From Alicycliphilus denitrificans_A (GTDB lineage Bacteria; Pseudomonadota; Gammaproteobacteria; Burkholderiales; Burkholderiaceae_C): DNA of 64,000 nucleotides. Positions 34,641 to 43,393 of the stretch are shown piece by piece. The number at the start of each line of letters is the position of its first letter. The stretch's first letter is position 1. A program made the translations under genes and the position numbers. The stretch is from assembly GCF_044792555.1 (NCBI RefSeq), contig NZ_CP126238.1:1302001-1366000 (forward strand), read 5' to 3'. The notes under the pieces are model-generated. The model was not told the origin of the DNA, did no database searches, and saw nothing but the letters and a program-made list of their open reading frames with translations.

Positions 34641-35812
34641 GCGACGACCTTGTACGCCGTCCCTCCGCGCTACGGCGGCTCTGGCTCCTGCTGACCCAGG
34701 CAATCGCGATCGGCGCGGGTGTCATCATCGCCTGGCGGGCCTTCGGGCCGGCGCCTGTCCCTGTGACGCCCGACGTCGTGGCGGTACAGGAGGCGCCGCA
34801 TGCGAGCGCCGCTACCGGCTCGGCGCCTGCCACACCGAGCGCGACCACAGCCCGCCTGGAGGCGGGGTTTCGCGCCGCCGCCGCCAAGGCGTCCGCTTCG
34901 GTTGTGAACATCTACACCCGCAAGACACCTCCGCGCAGGATGCCGAACTGGTTGCGGCCCGATGGCGGCGATGAGAACGCCGCCCAAGGCGCGTCGAGTC
35001 TTGGGTCGGGCGTCATCGTCGCGGCCCAGGGCTATATCCTCACGAACAACCATGTCGTGGAGGGCGCCGACGAGATCGCCGTGATGCTGCCAGGCGAGAA
35101 GGTTGCCGCGGCGCGCGTCGTCGGTATCGATCCGGAGTCGGACCTTGCCGTGCTGCGCGTCGAGGCCACGGGGCTGCAGCCCATCACCTTCGCTGATCCA
35201 GCATCGGTGCAGGTCGGCGACATCGTGTTGGCCGTCGGCGATCCGTTCGGGGTCGGCCAGACCGTCACGCAGGGCATTGTGAGTGCTACGGGGCGCAACC
35301 GCCTGGGTATCAACACCTTCGAGAACTTCATCCAGACCGACGCGGCGATCAACCCCGGCAATTCGGGCGGCGCGCTCGTCGATGGGGACGGCGATCTCGT
35401 CGGCATCAACACCGCCATCTACTCGCGCAGCGGCGGCTCCCAGGGGATCGGCTTCGCGATCCCGGTCAGCTTGGCGCGGCAGGTGATGGAGCAGATCATC
35501 GCCACCGGCAGCGTGCGCCGGGGCTGGCTGGGGGTGAGCGCCCGCGACGTGATCCACAAGGCCACCGGTGCCGCCGCGGGCGCCGCACTGGTGGCGGTGC
35601 AGCGCGGCGGGCCTGCCGATCGCGCCGGGCTGAGGCCCGGTGACACGGTGCTTGCGATCAACGGAAAGGAGATCCCGGACACCGCCGGCCTGATCGGCGA
35701 AACAGCCGCAGTCGCGCCGGGCAGCAACGCCCAATTCAAGATCCTGCGCGGCCGCGAGACGGTGACCGTGCAAGTCGAACTCGGGCAGCGGCCCACGGTC
35801 CGCAAGCCCTGA
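34637..35812 (+). CDS. S1C serine protease, DegS/HtrA-like
   Basis: A 391-residue periplasmic protease anchored by one N-terminal helix (about 16-35). The catalytic triad is visible as H139 (NNHVV), D169 (ESDLAVL) and S243 (GNSGGAL). A single PDZ domain (about 285-385) follows, making it DegS-like rather than the two-PDZ DegP type. It could cleave misfolded envelope proteins or an anti-sigma factor; no anti-sigma gene is nearby. The start overlaps the Prs-like stop. Confidence 0.93.
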   Translation: MSDDLVRRPSALRRLWLLLTQAIAIGAGVIIAWRAFGPAPVPVTPDVVAVQEAPHASAATGSAPATPSATTARLEAGFRAAAAKASASVVNIYTRKTPPRRMPNWLRPDGGDENAAQGASSLGSGVIVAAQGYILTNNHVVEGADEIAVMLPGEKVAAARVVGIDPESDLAVLRVEATGLQPITFADPASVQVGDIVLAVGDPFGVGQTVTQGIVSATGRNRLGINTFENFIQTDAAINPGNSGGALVDGDGDLVGINTAIYSRSGGSQGIGFAIPVSLARQVMEQIIATGSVRRGWLGVSARDVIHKATGAAAGAALVAVQRGGPADRAGLRPGDTVLAINGKEIPDTAGLIGETAAVAPGSNAQFKILRGRETVTVQVELGQRPTVRKP

Positions 35813-35818
35813 GCGCCG

Positions 35819-36463
35819 ATGACGATGCTGCACGGAACCGTCGAGACCGGCCTGCTGCGTGCGCTGACCCGCGGGGCGGAGACGCGTGCCTTTCCCCTCA
35901 TCGTGGCGGCCGTGGCCATGGCCACCACGCTGTCGATGACGATTCCGTTCGGAACGTTGCTCGTCGCTGCCGTGCTACTCGCCCCGCGGCGCTGGCGGAG
36001 CATCGCCGCGACCTCCAGCATCGGCGCAGCCATCGGCGCACTGGTCCTCTATCTCGTGTTTCATCACCTTGGCTGGAACCGCTTCTTCGTCGCCTACCCC
36101 GACGTAGTGCGATCGACGGCCTGGCGTGACGCCACGTCCTGGCTCGGCGGGTACGGCGTGCCCTCGCTGCTGGTCATTGCAGCGCTCCCGGTACCGCTGA
36201 CGCCTGCCCTCATGTTCGCGGCAATCTCCCGGCTGCCGGTGGCCGAGGTTCTTCTGGCGCTCTGGTTGGGCAAGCTGGTGAAGTACACGCTCTATGCGTG
36301 GCTTGCATCTGCTTTCCCATCGCCCTGGATCCGCAGGGTCCAGGACCGGATAGCGACGCTGCACGCCGCGCTGAGCCGCGCCCAGGCGCTCGATCCGGAT
36401 TCGCGGCATCGAGCCGCACCGGGAACATCTTCGCCAGGACCGACAGAGCGGCCACAGCCATGA
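35819..36463 (+). CDS. Membrane protein, YqaA/SNARE-associated (DedA-like)
   Basis: A 214-residue inner-membrane protein with four to five helices. It has the re-entrant-type segment PVPLTPALMFAAISRLPVAEVLLALWLGKLVKYTLYAWLAS (about 122-160), typical of VTT/DedA-like proteins, which are flippase- or transporter-related. The C-terminal 40 residues are polar. It starts 6 bases after the protease gene. Annotated as hypothetical in many genomes; the role is not known. Confidence 0.75.
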   Translation: MTMLHGTVETGLLRALTRGAETRAFPLIVAAVAMATTLSMTIPFGTLLVAAVLLAPRRWRSIAATSSIGAAIGALVLYLVFHHLGWNRFFVAYPDVVRSTAWRDATSWLGGYGVPSLLVIAALPVPLTPALMFAAISRLPVAEVLLALWLGKLVKYTLYAWLASAFPSPWIRRVQDRIATLHAALSRAQALDPDSRHRAAPGTSSPGPTERPQP

Positions 36464-36500
36464 ACGCAATGACACCCACATTCAAGAGGAAATGACAGCG

Positions 36501-37550
36501 ATGTGCTTAAACAAGGTCAGAGTGGCGGTGAACGGGTACGGTGTGATCGGCAAGCGGGTGGCAGACGCGGTCGCGCTCCAGGAGGACATGGCACTTGCCG
36601 GCGTCGCGGACGTGGTGCACGACTATCGACTACAGGTCGCCGCGCAGCGCGGCTTCGCCATCCACGCGGCAACCTTTGAAGCTGAAGGAACGATGCGCGC
36701 CGCAGGTCTTCCTTTGGCGGGCAATCTGGCAGAACTGCTCGCGAAGGCCGATGTCGTGGTCGACTGCACGCCCAAGAAAGTCGCTGCGATCAACAAAGAG
36801 GTGTACGCCGCGGCCGGCGTGAAGTCGATCTTCCACGGTGGCGAGTCTCATGCGCTGACGGGGCACTCATTCGTCGCGCAAGCGAACTATGCGTCGGCCA
36901 TCGGCCGCGAGTCCACTCGCGTGGTCTCCTGCAACACCACGTCCATCGTGCGAACGCTGGGGGCGCTGCGGACTGCCGGCCTGCTCAAGCGTGCACGCGG
37001 CACGCTCATCCGCCGGGCATCCGACCCCTGGGAAGCGCATGCCGAGGGAATCATCAATACCCTCGTGCCGGAGAAGGCGATCCCCAGCCACCAGGGACCG
37101 GATGCGAGGACCGTGATCCCGGATCTGGATGTGGTAACGATCGCGGTCAAGGCGTCGCACAACAGCAGTCACCTGCACACCTGGTGGGTCGAACTGACGA
37201 GGCCGGCAACGCGCGACGAGGTGCTGGCGGCCTTCCGCGCGGCGCCACGGATCGCGTTCGTGCGTTCCTCGGATGGCCTCGTGGCACTCAACAGTACGGT
37301 GGAGCTGATGGCCGATCTTGGCCGCCCGCGCGGCGACATGTGGGAGGTCGCCCTGTGGGAGGACGTCCTCGCGGTCGATGGCGACCAAGCTTACTATACC
37401 TACCAGGTCTTCAACCAGGCGATAGTGATTCCCGAAACCATCGATGCGATCCGCGCGCTGGGCGGCATCGAGTCCGATCCGTCAGCGTCAATCGCCCGGA
37501 CGGATGCCGCGCTCGGTTTGCGGCACGACTTCATCCACGACCGCGACTAG
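36501..37550 (+). CDS. Type II (archaeal-type) glyceraldehyde-3-phosphate dehydrogenase
   Basis: A 349-residue protein of the archaeal GAPDH family. N-terminal Rossmann motif NGYGVIGKRVADAVALQ, then FHGGESHA, and the catalytic site VSCNTTS with C144. Further family blocks are RRASDPWEAHAEG, IPSHQGPD, and a C-terminal VIPETIDAIRAL. Archaeal members oxidise GAP with NAD(P)+ and phosphate. Bacterial occurrences are uncommon. The ATG at 36501 has agagga at 10 bases; the ATG at 36492 is almost touching that site. Last plus-strand gene of the block. Confidence 0.88.
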   Translation: MCLNKVRVAVNGYGVIGKRVADAVALQEDMALAGVADVVHDYRLQVAAQRGFAIHAATFEAEGTMRAAGLPLAGNLAELLAKADVVVDCTPKKVAAINKEVYAAAGVKSIFHGGESHALTGHSFVAQANYASAIGRESTRVVSCNTTSIVRTLGALRTAGLLKRARGTLIRRASDPWEAHAEGIINTLVPEKAIPSHQGPDARTVIPDLDVVTIAVKASHNSSHLHTWWVELTRPATRDEVLAAFRAAPRIAFVRSSDGLVALNSTVELMADLGRPRGDMWEVALWEDVLAVDGDQAYYTYQVFNQAIVIPETIDAIRALGGIESDPSASIARTDAALGLRHDFIHDRD

Positions 37551-37615
37551 GCGTCGATTCACGCTTGGGCGGTACATTCTGCCGCTGGTGCCGATCGTGC
37601 CTCGACGACCGTGCA

Positions 37616-38878
37616 TCACAGCAGGTGCGAGATCTCGTTCAACGGCTTTAGGCCCGAGCCGAATCTGCCGATCGCATCGCGATGCGCGCCAAGCTCGCTG
37701 TAGGGGAGGTAGCGAATTCCCAGCTCCGCCACCCGCGTGAATGCCGGCCGACGCAACTGGCTGCGGACATCCTCGCGGCGAGCGTCCGGCGCCACCAGGA
37801 ACATCGATACACCCGCTCCCAGCTCCGTGCCCAAGGCTAGGTCGAGCATGCGCACGATCCCGGAATAGATCGAGGTCGAGTGCTCTACCTCGAAGGCAGC
37901 GGCGATCTTCGAGCCGTCGGCCTCCACCCAAATGACGTCGATCAGGCGAACAGAGTCCAGACCGGCCCGGGCCTGCGCGGGAAGCTGCGTCAGACAGCCA
38001 TCTCCGAGGCGTCCTCCCCGATAACTGCGCCCCTGATCGTTGGACGCAATCCAGACACCGTAGCCGAGCGACTTGCCCAGGTCGCGCAGCCATCCCTGAA
38101 TTTCGGTGTGGGTCGCGTCGCTCTCGCGCTCCGCGGCCCAGCGTTTGTGGGCCGCGGCCGATTCCTCGCGCACCTTTTCGAGATCGGCCTCCCAGCCCTG
38201 GACGGCGGCCGCATCGTCATCGCGCGGTGGCGCCGCGTACCGGCCCGAGCCGATGTCGAACAGCAGCCCAGCCAGTGCCCCCATGTCGTTCGACAACGCG
38301 TTGCGGTGCTGGGCATTGAGGCGAAGGCCGCCTTCGCGCATCGAGAGGTAGTGCTCCCACTTGCCGAGCTTGACGCTGCTGCCCGTGACCGCGTTGTAGC
38401 CCTTCACGATCGCGGTGTTGAACGGCATCACGATCGTGGGGTGAACGAAGTACAGGAGATTCGCCACGGCGGGACCCAGGCCCTTGATCTGACGAGCGTC
38501 GATCCGCCGTATTGCTTCGATCACTTCCTCTGCGCTGTTGCAGCAGTCGCAGGTGTGCAACAACCGGGCAAAGGCCTGTTGGTTGATTGCGTTCTCGTAG
38601 ATGTCGGGAATGCGCAGCTTGGGCTTCCACAGGAATGCATGGTCTGCCCCCTTAAAGATCTGGCGCTGCTCGGCCACCGATCCGACCACCGTTTCGAGCG
38701 AGGAACCGCGGAATGCGCTACCGAAGGTGCCCGCATCGATGTCCTTGACCACCTGCGCCAGGCCGCGGCGAATCGAGCGGAAGTTCTTCAGCCGTTCTTC
38801 CCACAGGAACCAGGTGTTGTAGGTGCTCAGCGGATCGGCTTTCCAGTGACCGATGAGAGTTTCAAGCGCGTGGGACAT
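37616..38878 (-). CDS. Predicted nuclease-like protein, orphan
   Basis: A 420-residue protein. Residues about 1-170 contain a Cys-rich TCDCC patch (about 109-113) and a helix-hairpin-helix-like IKGLGPAVANLLYF (131-144). The C-terminal third has IDVIWVEADGSKIAAAFEVEH (about 313-333), which resembles the D-(x)n-ExE/K core of PD-(D/E)XK endonucleases, followed by STSIYSGIVRMLDL. No methyltransferase or other defence partner is adjacent. Start 38878 chosen because the upstream part of the frame reads like non-coding sequence. Restriction, repair or anti-phage roles are all possible. Confidence 0.6.
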   Translation of the reverse strand: MSHALETLIGHWKADPLSTYNTWFLWEERLKNFRSIRRGLAQVVKDIDAGTFGSAFRGSSLETVVGSVAEQRQIFKGADHAFLWKPKLRIPDIYENAINQQAFARLLHTCDCCNSAEEVIEAIRRIDARQIKGLGPAVANLLYFVHPTIVMPFNTAIVKGYNAVTGSSVKLGKWEHYLSMREGGLRLNAQHRNALSNDMGALAGLLFDIGSGRYAAPPRDDDAAAVQGWEADLEKVREESAAAHKRWAAERESDATHTEIQGWLRDLGKSLGYGVWIASNDQGRSYRGGRLGDGCLTQLPAQARAGLDSVRLIDVIWVEADGSKIAAAFEVEHSTSIYSGIVRMLDLALGTELGAGVSMFLVAPDARREDVRSQLRRPAFTRVAELGIRYLPYSELGAHRDAIGRFGSGLKPLNEISHLL

Positions 38879-38983
38879 GGTGTCGATAAATGGGCGGGCA
38901 CAAGGTGCCAATTGGACCACGGCCTCTTACTTATCGGCGCCGGAAACGACGCTATTCTTGTCCCTATGGGGCAAACAGGGGAA

Positions 38984-41413
38984 TCATGCCGAGACCATCA
39001 CTACCCGCGGGTCGCCGTGGCCTCCCACCGCGGCCAACTCCTCGGCGGTCAATATGCTCGCGGGATCGACGCCGAGCGCCTGCGCGGCCTCGGCCGCGAC
39101 GTGCGCCCACGTGCAGCGGTTCGCAAACAGCATGCCGGCAACGTCGAGCGTCCCACCGCGCGCCTGGTAGCCTAGTGCACGGGTCTGCCGAGGCCCGGTA
39201 TCGATGCGGCGCAACAGGCCCAGCGTCGGCTCCGGCCGCATGTGCGAGACGATGACGCGCACCGCAGCGGTGTCCGGGAACAGCGAGCGCAATGCCGCGT
39301 CGCCCGCCACGAAAGCCCGCTCGCGCTCGTCGCGTGGCAGCCGGAAGCGGCCCGGCTCGATGACGCAGGTGACTGCCGTCCGATGCCCGGCGTCGTCCAG
39401 CCGCCGCGCCGCGAGCAGCGCCTGCTGTAGCTGGTACGCACCGATAGCGACCAGCAACACATCGGGTGCGTCGCAGGGCTTCACCACGCAGGCGCCCTCA
39501 TCGGCCAGACGCTGGGCCTGCTCGCCGCTCAGTTGGCTGGCGACGGCCCGCTTTGGAACGACCAGTGTCCAGAACTGGCCATGCGAGGCGTAGGCGGCTC
39601 GCAGCGCCGCGACGGCACTGTTGGCATCCACCGGGAACAACACACGTGCGGTGTCGGACATCTCGCCCAGCAGCGCCTCGGCCAGTGTCGGATCCTGATG
39701 GGACTGCTCGTTTTTGCCGTTCTCCCAGGTGTGGGATGTCGCCACCGTCACTACCGACAGCCAGCCCGGAGGCATGCCGGCCTCCGCCTGGTGGCGCGCG
39801 AACAGGATTTCCTGCCGCAGTGCACCCAGCATCTTCACGGCAAAGGCCTCGTAAGAAACAACGAGGTTGATGCCGCCCTTGTTGCCCAGCGCCGCACTGA
39901 CCACCGCCTCTTCGTTGAGGGCCGTGATCACGGCGCCATCCACGGCTTCAGCCAAGCCCGGTTCGGGCGTGAAGACGCGGTGTTTGAGCAGGTCCAAGGT
40001 CTGGCCCATGCGGTTGCTGCGCAGCTCGTCGGGATTGCCGACGCGCGGGCGTAGTTGGGGATTGGCCTGGATGATGGCCGCGAAGGCTCCGTCGAGCGCA
40101 CCCATCGGCGAGACATTGCCGAGGTCCGCGGCGTGCCACTGCGGCTCCGGGAACCTCGGTGCTGCGACATGGCGATGCGCCAGGGGATGGTCCCGCTCAA
40201 GGGGACGGCGCTGCACCTCATGCCGGCAGAGCAGGGCCAACGCTTCGTCGAGTTCGCCCGGTGGCACGAACAAGACGCGCGCGCCGTCATTGAACTGCTG
40301 CCGGGCAGTGAGATCGACACGGGGATTGCCCGCCAACGGCAGGTTGTGCGCGGCGTTGGTTCCGGCACCGGGAAAACCGAATCCTTTGGGCGCTTCGGCG
40401 ATGGTGTAGTGAAGTGGCACCGGGTACTGAACGGTTCCACGCGAAACCCCCGTCGCGCAGGCCGCCAGCCGTTCCTCCATCGCGTGGATGGCCCAGGCGA
40501 ATGCGGCGGGGTCGGTGCCGTCGATCTCCATAGGGTCGAAGCTGTTCAGCCGCAGATGCTGCTGGAACCATTCACGGCCGCCCTGCTGCTGCATGGTGCT
40601 GCGCTGCTCGATGCGACGGCCGTTGAGGATCATGAACGGAGCCACGAATCCACTGTCCTCGGCGCGCCACCAGCGCGGCGCCCAGTCGCTGCCGCGCTGC
40701 TCCTCGAATGCACCGTCGCTGAGGAACACCACCAGCCGTTCGCCGGGCAGGGGCATGTGCACGTACTGCAGTTCAGCGAAGCCGAGATAGCCCCCCTCGG
40801 ACAGGCCGCCTGCCGTGTTCGGGCCGACGTGGCTGCCCAGCGGCGAGGCCGGGCGCCCCTGCGCGTCGATCGCGTAGCTGTAGAAGTCCCGAGCGAAGCG
40901 CGTAAGGCCGTTCTCGCTGCGGTCGTACCGCTCGGCGTGGCGCGGCGTCATGTTGCCCGCCAGCAGGTTGCAGGCGTCGATGCCCGCCACGCAATGGCCT
41001 TGACCCATCAGCCAGCCGCGTGTCAGGCCGCTGAGCGTGTTCGCGGCAAGGTAGCCGACATAGGCCGGCACGATGTTCAGTGATCCGCCGGTGTGGCCTT
41101 CAGGCGTCTCCTTGAAGTCCTTGGCCGCCATTTCCCGGCCGTCGGTATAGACCCGATCGGCATAGGTCATGTGAACCGTTAGCCACATCCCGGCCACGGC
41201 CAATCGGTCTGCGGCCCACAGCGTGCGGTAGATCGCGGATGTGTCGCTCGTCTTGCCTTCGGCGACCAGCACCTGTGCGAGTTCGTGGATTCGCAGCTGC
41301 GTGAGGTCGTTGTGGGCGATGGGGCCATGCCCGCGCGCCCAGCGCGCGAAATCGGGATCGGATTCGCGGAACAGTCGCGCGCGCTCGGCGACCCAGGGGA
41401 GGTTGTGATTCAT
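38984..41413 (-). CDS. Phosphoketolase-family thiamine diphosphate enzyme
   Basis: An 809-residue TPP enzyme. N-terminal PP domain: EGHTGGSLNIVPAYVGY, GQGHCVAG, GPNTAGGLSEGGYLG and VVFLSDGAFEEQRGSDW (pyrophosphate/Mg binding). C-terminal PYR and C domains include NEEAVVSAALGNKGG, SYEAF and SHTWENGKNEQSHQDP, equivalents of phosphoketolase blocks. It is diverged from classical XFP; database entries for this subgroup sometimes carry the name xylulose 5-phosphate 3-epimerase. The likely reaction is Xu5P or F6P plus phosphate to acetyl phosphate, but substrate use is inferred. ATG at 41413 has an AAGGA site. Confidence 0.85.
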   Translation of the reverse strand: MNHNLPWVAERARLFRESDPDFARWARGHGPIAHNDLTQLRIHELAQVLVAEGKTSDTSAIYRTLWAADRLAVAGMWLTVHMTYADRVYTDGREMAAKDFKETPEGHTGGSLNIVPAYVGYLAANTLSGLTRGWLMGQGHCVAGIDACNLLAGNMTPRHAERYDRSENGLTRFARDFYSYAIDAQGRPASPLGSHVGPNTAGGLSEGGYLGFAELQYVHMPLPGERLVVFLSDGAFEEQRGSDWAPRWWRAEDSGFVAPFMILNGRRIEQRSTMQQQGGREWFQQHLRLNSFDPMEIDGTDPAAFAWAIHAMEERLAACATGVSRGTVQYPVPLHYTIAEAPKGFGFPGAGTNAAHNLPLAGNPRVDLTARQQFNDGARVLFVPPGELDEALALLCRHEVQRRPLERDHPLAHRHVAAPRFPEPQWHAADLGNVSPMGALDGAFAAIIQANPQLRPRVGNPDELRSNRMGQTLDLLKHRVFTPEPGLAEAVDGAVITALNEEAVVSAALGNKGGINLVVSYEAFAVKMLGALRQEILFARHQAEAGMPPGWLSVVTVATSHTWENGKNEQSHQDPTLAEALLGEMSDTARVLFPVDANSAVAALRAAYASHGQFWTLVVPKRAVASQLSGEQAQRLADEGACVVKPCDAPDVLLVAIGAYQLQQALLAARRLDDAGHRTAVTCVIEPGRFRLPRDERERAFVAGDAALRSLFPDTAAVRVIVSHMRPEPTLGLLRRIDTGPRQTRALGYQARGGTLDVAGMLFANRCTWAHVAAEAAQALGVDPASILTAEELAAVGGHGDPRVVMVSA

Positions 41414-41519
41414 CTTGAAGGTCCTTGGAACCGATCCGCAATGATGAGCGTCGGCGGGGTTGGGAACGCCGGCGTCTCGGATCGCCGGCGCAGAAACGAA
41501 TGGCATGGCGCTGGACACG

Positions 41520-41918
41520 TCAGACCTGCCTCGCATATAGCACCACGGCCACGGCCCACAGCAAGGCAGGCAGCAATAGCGCCCAGCGGAAGTCCGAGTG
41601 GAGGACGAAGTTCATCGCACTCAGCAGCCCAACCGTCACAAGCCCGGCGAACGCGGCGGCCCAGCCGGTGCCGCCTTGCCGCTCGCGCATGGCCATGCGC
41701 GCCAGGTGGACGATCAGTACGCACGCGCCCGCCATGAAGCCGCCCATCACCGTGAACACGATTCGCCGCCATGCCTCCAGACCGGGTGCCAATCCACGAA
41801 GCCGATCCAGCGGCACACTGATGAAGCGCGGATCCTCGGGCAGCAGCGCCGGCCGCAGGAACACGAAGTAGGCGCCCAGCCCGACGAGCCAGACGCCGCA
41901 GGCCATGAACAGCCACAT
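41520..41918 (-). CDS. Small integral membrane protein
   Basis: A 132-residue protein with four predicted helices, from WLFMACGVWLVGLGAYFVF at the N-terminus to WALLLPALLWAVAVVLYA near the C-terminus. No family recognised. Upstream of the phosphoketolase gene, same strand, 106 bases apart. The start is uncertain: no Shine-Dalgarno precedes 41918, and the frame remains open to 42092 with a polar, Arg-rich extension. Confidence 0.5.
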   Translation of the reverse strand: MWLFMACGVWLVGLGAYFVFLRPALLPEDPRFISVPLDRLRGLAPGLEAWRRIVFTVMGGFMAGACVLIVHLARMAMRERQGGTGWAAAFAGLVTVGLLSAMNFVLHSDFRWALLLPALLWAVAVVLYARQV

Positions 41919-42183
41919 GGAGGTGCGCGGTGCCTGCGTGCGCAGAGGCGCCACGACGCTGGGTCGGCAGGCGTCTCGGCGTGCTTGTCGGCGGCTCACG
42001 GCGTACCGCCCTGCGGCGACCGCGTCACTGCGGCCACGCGAAGCCGAACTGCGGATGGGGCGAACGCGGGTCTGCTGACCGTCCACCTCCACGCCCTCAC
42101 ATTGACCTGCATCGGGCAGAAGAATACAACTCGCGCAACCCGGTCAGCGGGCCTGCTCATCTTTCGCTCACCGTCATTGGCGT

Positions 42184-42651
42184 TCATGGGGTAGTACCCG
42201 AGTAAAGATCGCGGCGCGTCAAAGGAACGGGCCATCTTCCGTCGTCTCGTTTGGACGCTACGATCTGGTAGATCCCTGTGCCGCCCGCCTCGAATTCCAG
42301 CGCGCATGCCGCCATGTACAGGCGCCAGACGCGGAAGGTCACCTCATCGTCTTCCTGCAAGGCCTCCTCTCGGCGCACTTCGAGTCGCTGAACCCAATGA
42401 CGCAACGTCAGCGCGTAGTGGGGTCGAAGACCTTCGACATCATGGATTTCGAAGCCGGACCGTTCCATCCCGAGCTGGATGTTGCTGACGCAGTCCAATT
42501 CGCCGTCAGGAAAGACATAGCGGTTGATGAACTCGGTCGCGACAGTTCGGTTCCAGCCCTCTTCGTCATGGGTGATCCCATGGTTGAGGAAGAGCCCGCC
42601 CGGCCGCAAAACACGCTGCACCACGGCGTAGTAGGCACTCAATACCTGCAT
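42184..42651 (-). pseudogene. cfa: Cyclopropane fatty acid synthase, C-terminal fragment
   Basis: About 155 codons match the C-terminal third of a cyclopropane-fatty-acyl-phospholipid synthase: VLRPGGLFLNHGIT, NRYVFPDGEL, LRPHYALTLRHWVQRLE, and RVWRLYMAACALEFE. The SAM-binding N-terminal two-thirds are missing. The Met at 42651 is internal to the original gene. Truncation lies directly next to fliE, so a deletion or insertion removed the 5' part. Not expected to be active. Confidence 0.85.
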
Positions 42652-42675
42652 TCTTACTGCTTCGCCTTCCGAGCA

Positions 42676-42984
42676 TCAGACCTGCATGTTCATCACATCG
42701 GTGTAAGCCTGAACAATTCGGTTTCGGCTCTGCAGCGTGGCCTGAAATGCAATGTTCGACTTGACTCCTGCAAGCATCGTTTCTTCAAGACTGACAGTGG
42801 GGTTGTCGAAGGTGACCTCGCGGCTCAGGCGCCCAGATTCACTTTGCAATTGGCTCGTGGTCGTTAATGCCTGCTTCATCGCGTCCAAAAATCCACCGTC
42901 CTGAACTGTGGGTGCTTTGGACACCAACTTGCCCACCGAAATGACTGGCAGTAGTGCGTCAAGCGGGTTTGTGGTGACGTTCAT
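42676..42984 (-). CDS. fliE: FliE, flagellar hook-basal body protein (orphan)
   Basis: A 102-residue protein with the FliE C-terminal signature TMLAGVKSNIAFQATLQSRNRIVQAYTDVMNMQV, in which the last segment packs in the MS ring-rod junction. The length is normal and the frame is intact. No other flagellar gene is in the window, so this is a displaced copy. The ATG at 42984 was chosen because the upstream frame is unlike any FliE. It adjoins the truncated cfa fragment. Confidence 0.85.
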   Translation of the reverse strand: MNVTTNPLDALLPVISVGKLVSKAPTVQDGGFLDAMKQALTTTSQLQSESGRLSREVTFDNPTVSLEETMLAGVKSNIAFQATLQSRNRIVQAYTDVMNMQV

Positions 42985-43240
42985 GGTGTGTCCATTGTCG
43001 AACTGACGGAGGTTATGAGGGGCCTTTTTGGCGGGAGAAAGAGACCAGCGATCGATACGAAATAGTAAGTGTCGCCAGCCGATCAAGAAGCCCTGCAACT
43101 GGTGCGTCAGCCGTTCAATTGCACAGCTATGGATAACAGAAACGTCATCTTGCCGACATCGCCGTGAGTTGCCGGTACGCGCAGTGGTGTGCACCGCAAA
43201 GCATGAAGGTTGGCAGGTGCCACGCCGAAAGGAGCGTGGT
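42985..43240. other. Intergenic stretch upstream of fliE with no recognised gene
   Basis: Contains no ORF with family resemblance and no clear terminator. It separates fliE from a chimeric debris region. Confidence 0.3.
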
Positions 43241-43390
43241 CTAGAGTCGCTGCGAAATCTCGATCAACAGTTTGTTGCTGGAGCCAAAGCGGCTCATGGA
43301 CGCGTGGTTCTGCTCCAGTTGGCTGTCGGGCAGATAACAGATCTCTAGCGCCGACACTCGGGAGCGCAGTGGAAGCGGCCACGGACGCGA
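43241..43390 (-). pseudogene. Unidentified ORF remnant
   Basis: A minus-strand frame ending at 43241 gives SALEICYLPDSQLEQNHASMSRFGSSNKLLIEISQRL as the last residues (quoted in parts: SALEICYLPDSQLEQ, then NHASMSRFGSS, then NKLLIEISQRL). The tail looks like real protein, but I cannot name the family. Upstream it meets the group II intron remnant, so it is likely a truncated gene. Confidence 0.3.
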
Positions 43391-43393
43391 GAA

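Noticed and set aside
30848..41413. RuBisCO or ribose-1,5-bisphosphate isomerase completing the archaeal AMP pathway
   Set aside because: None of the open frames in the window resembles either enzyme.
42102..42115. TTGAC-N4-ATCGG as an Fnr site for the minus-strand membrane protein and phosphoketolase
   Set aside because: Only the left half-site fits; the right half has no match, so chance is likely.
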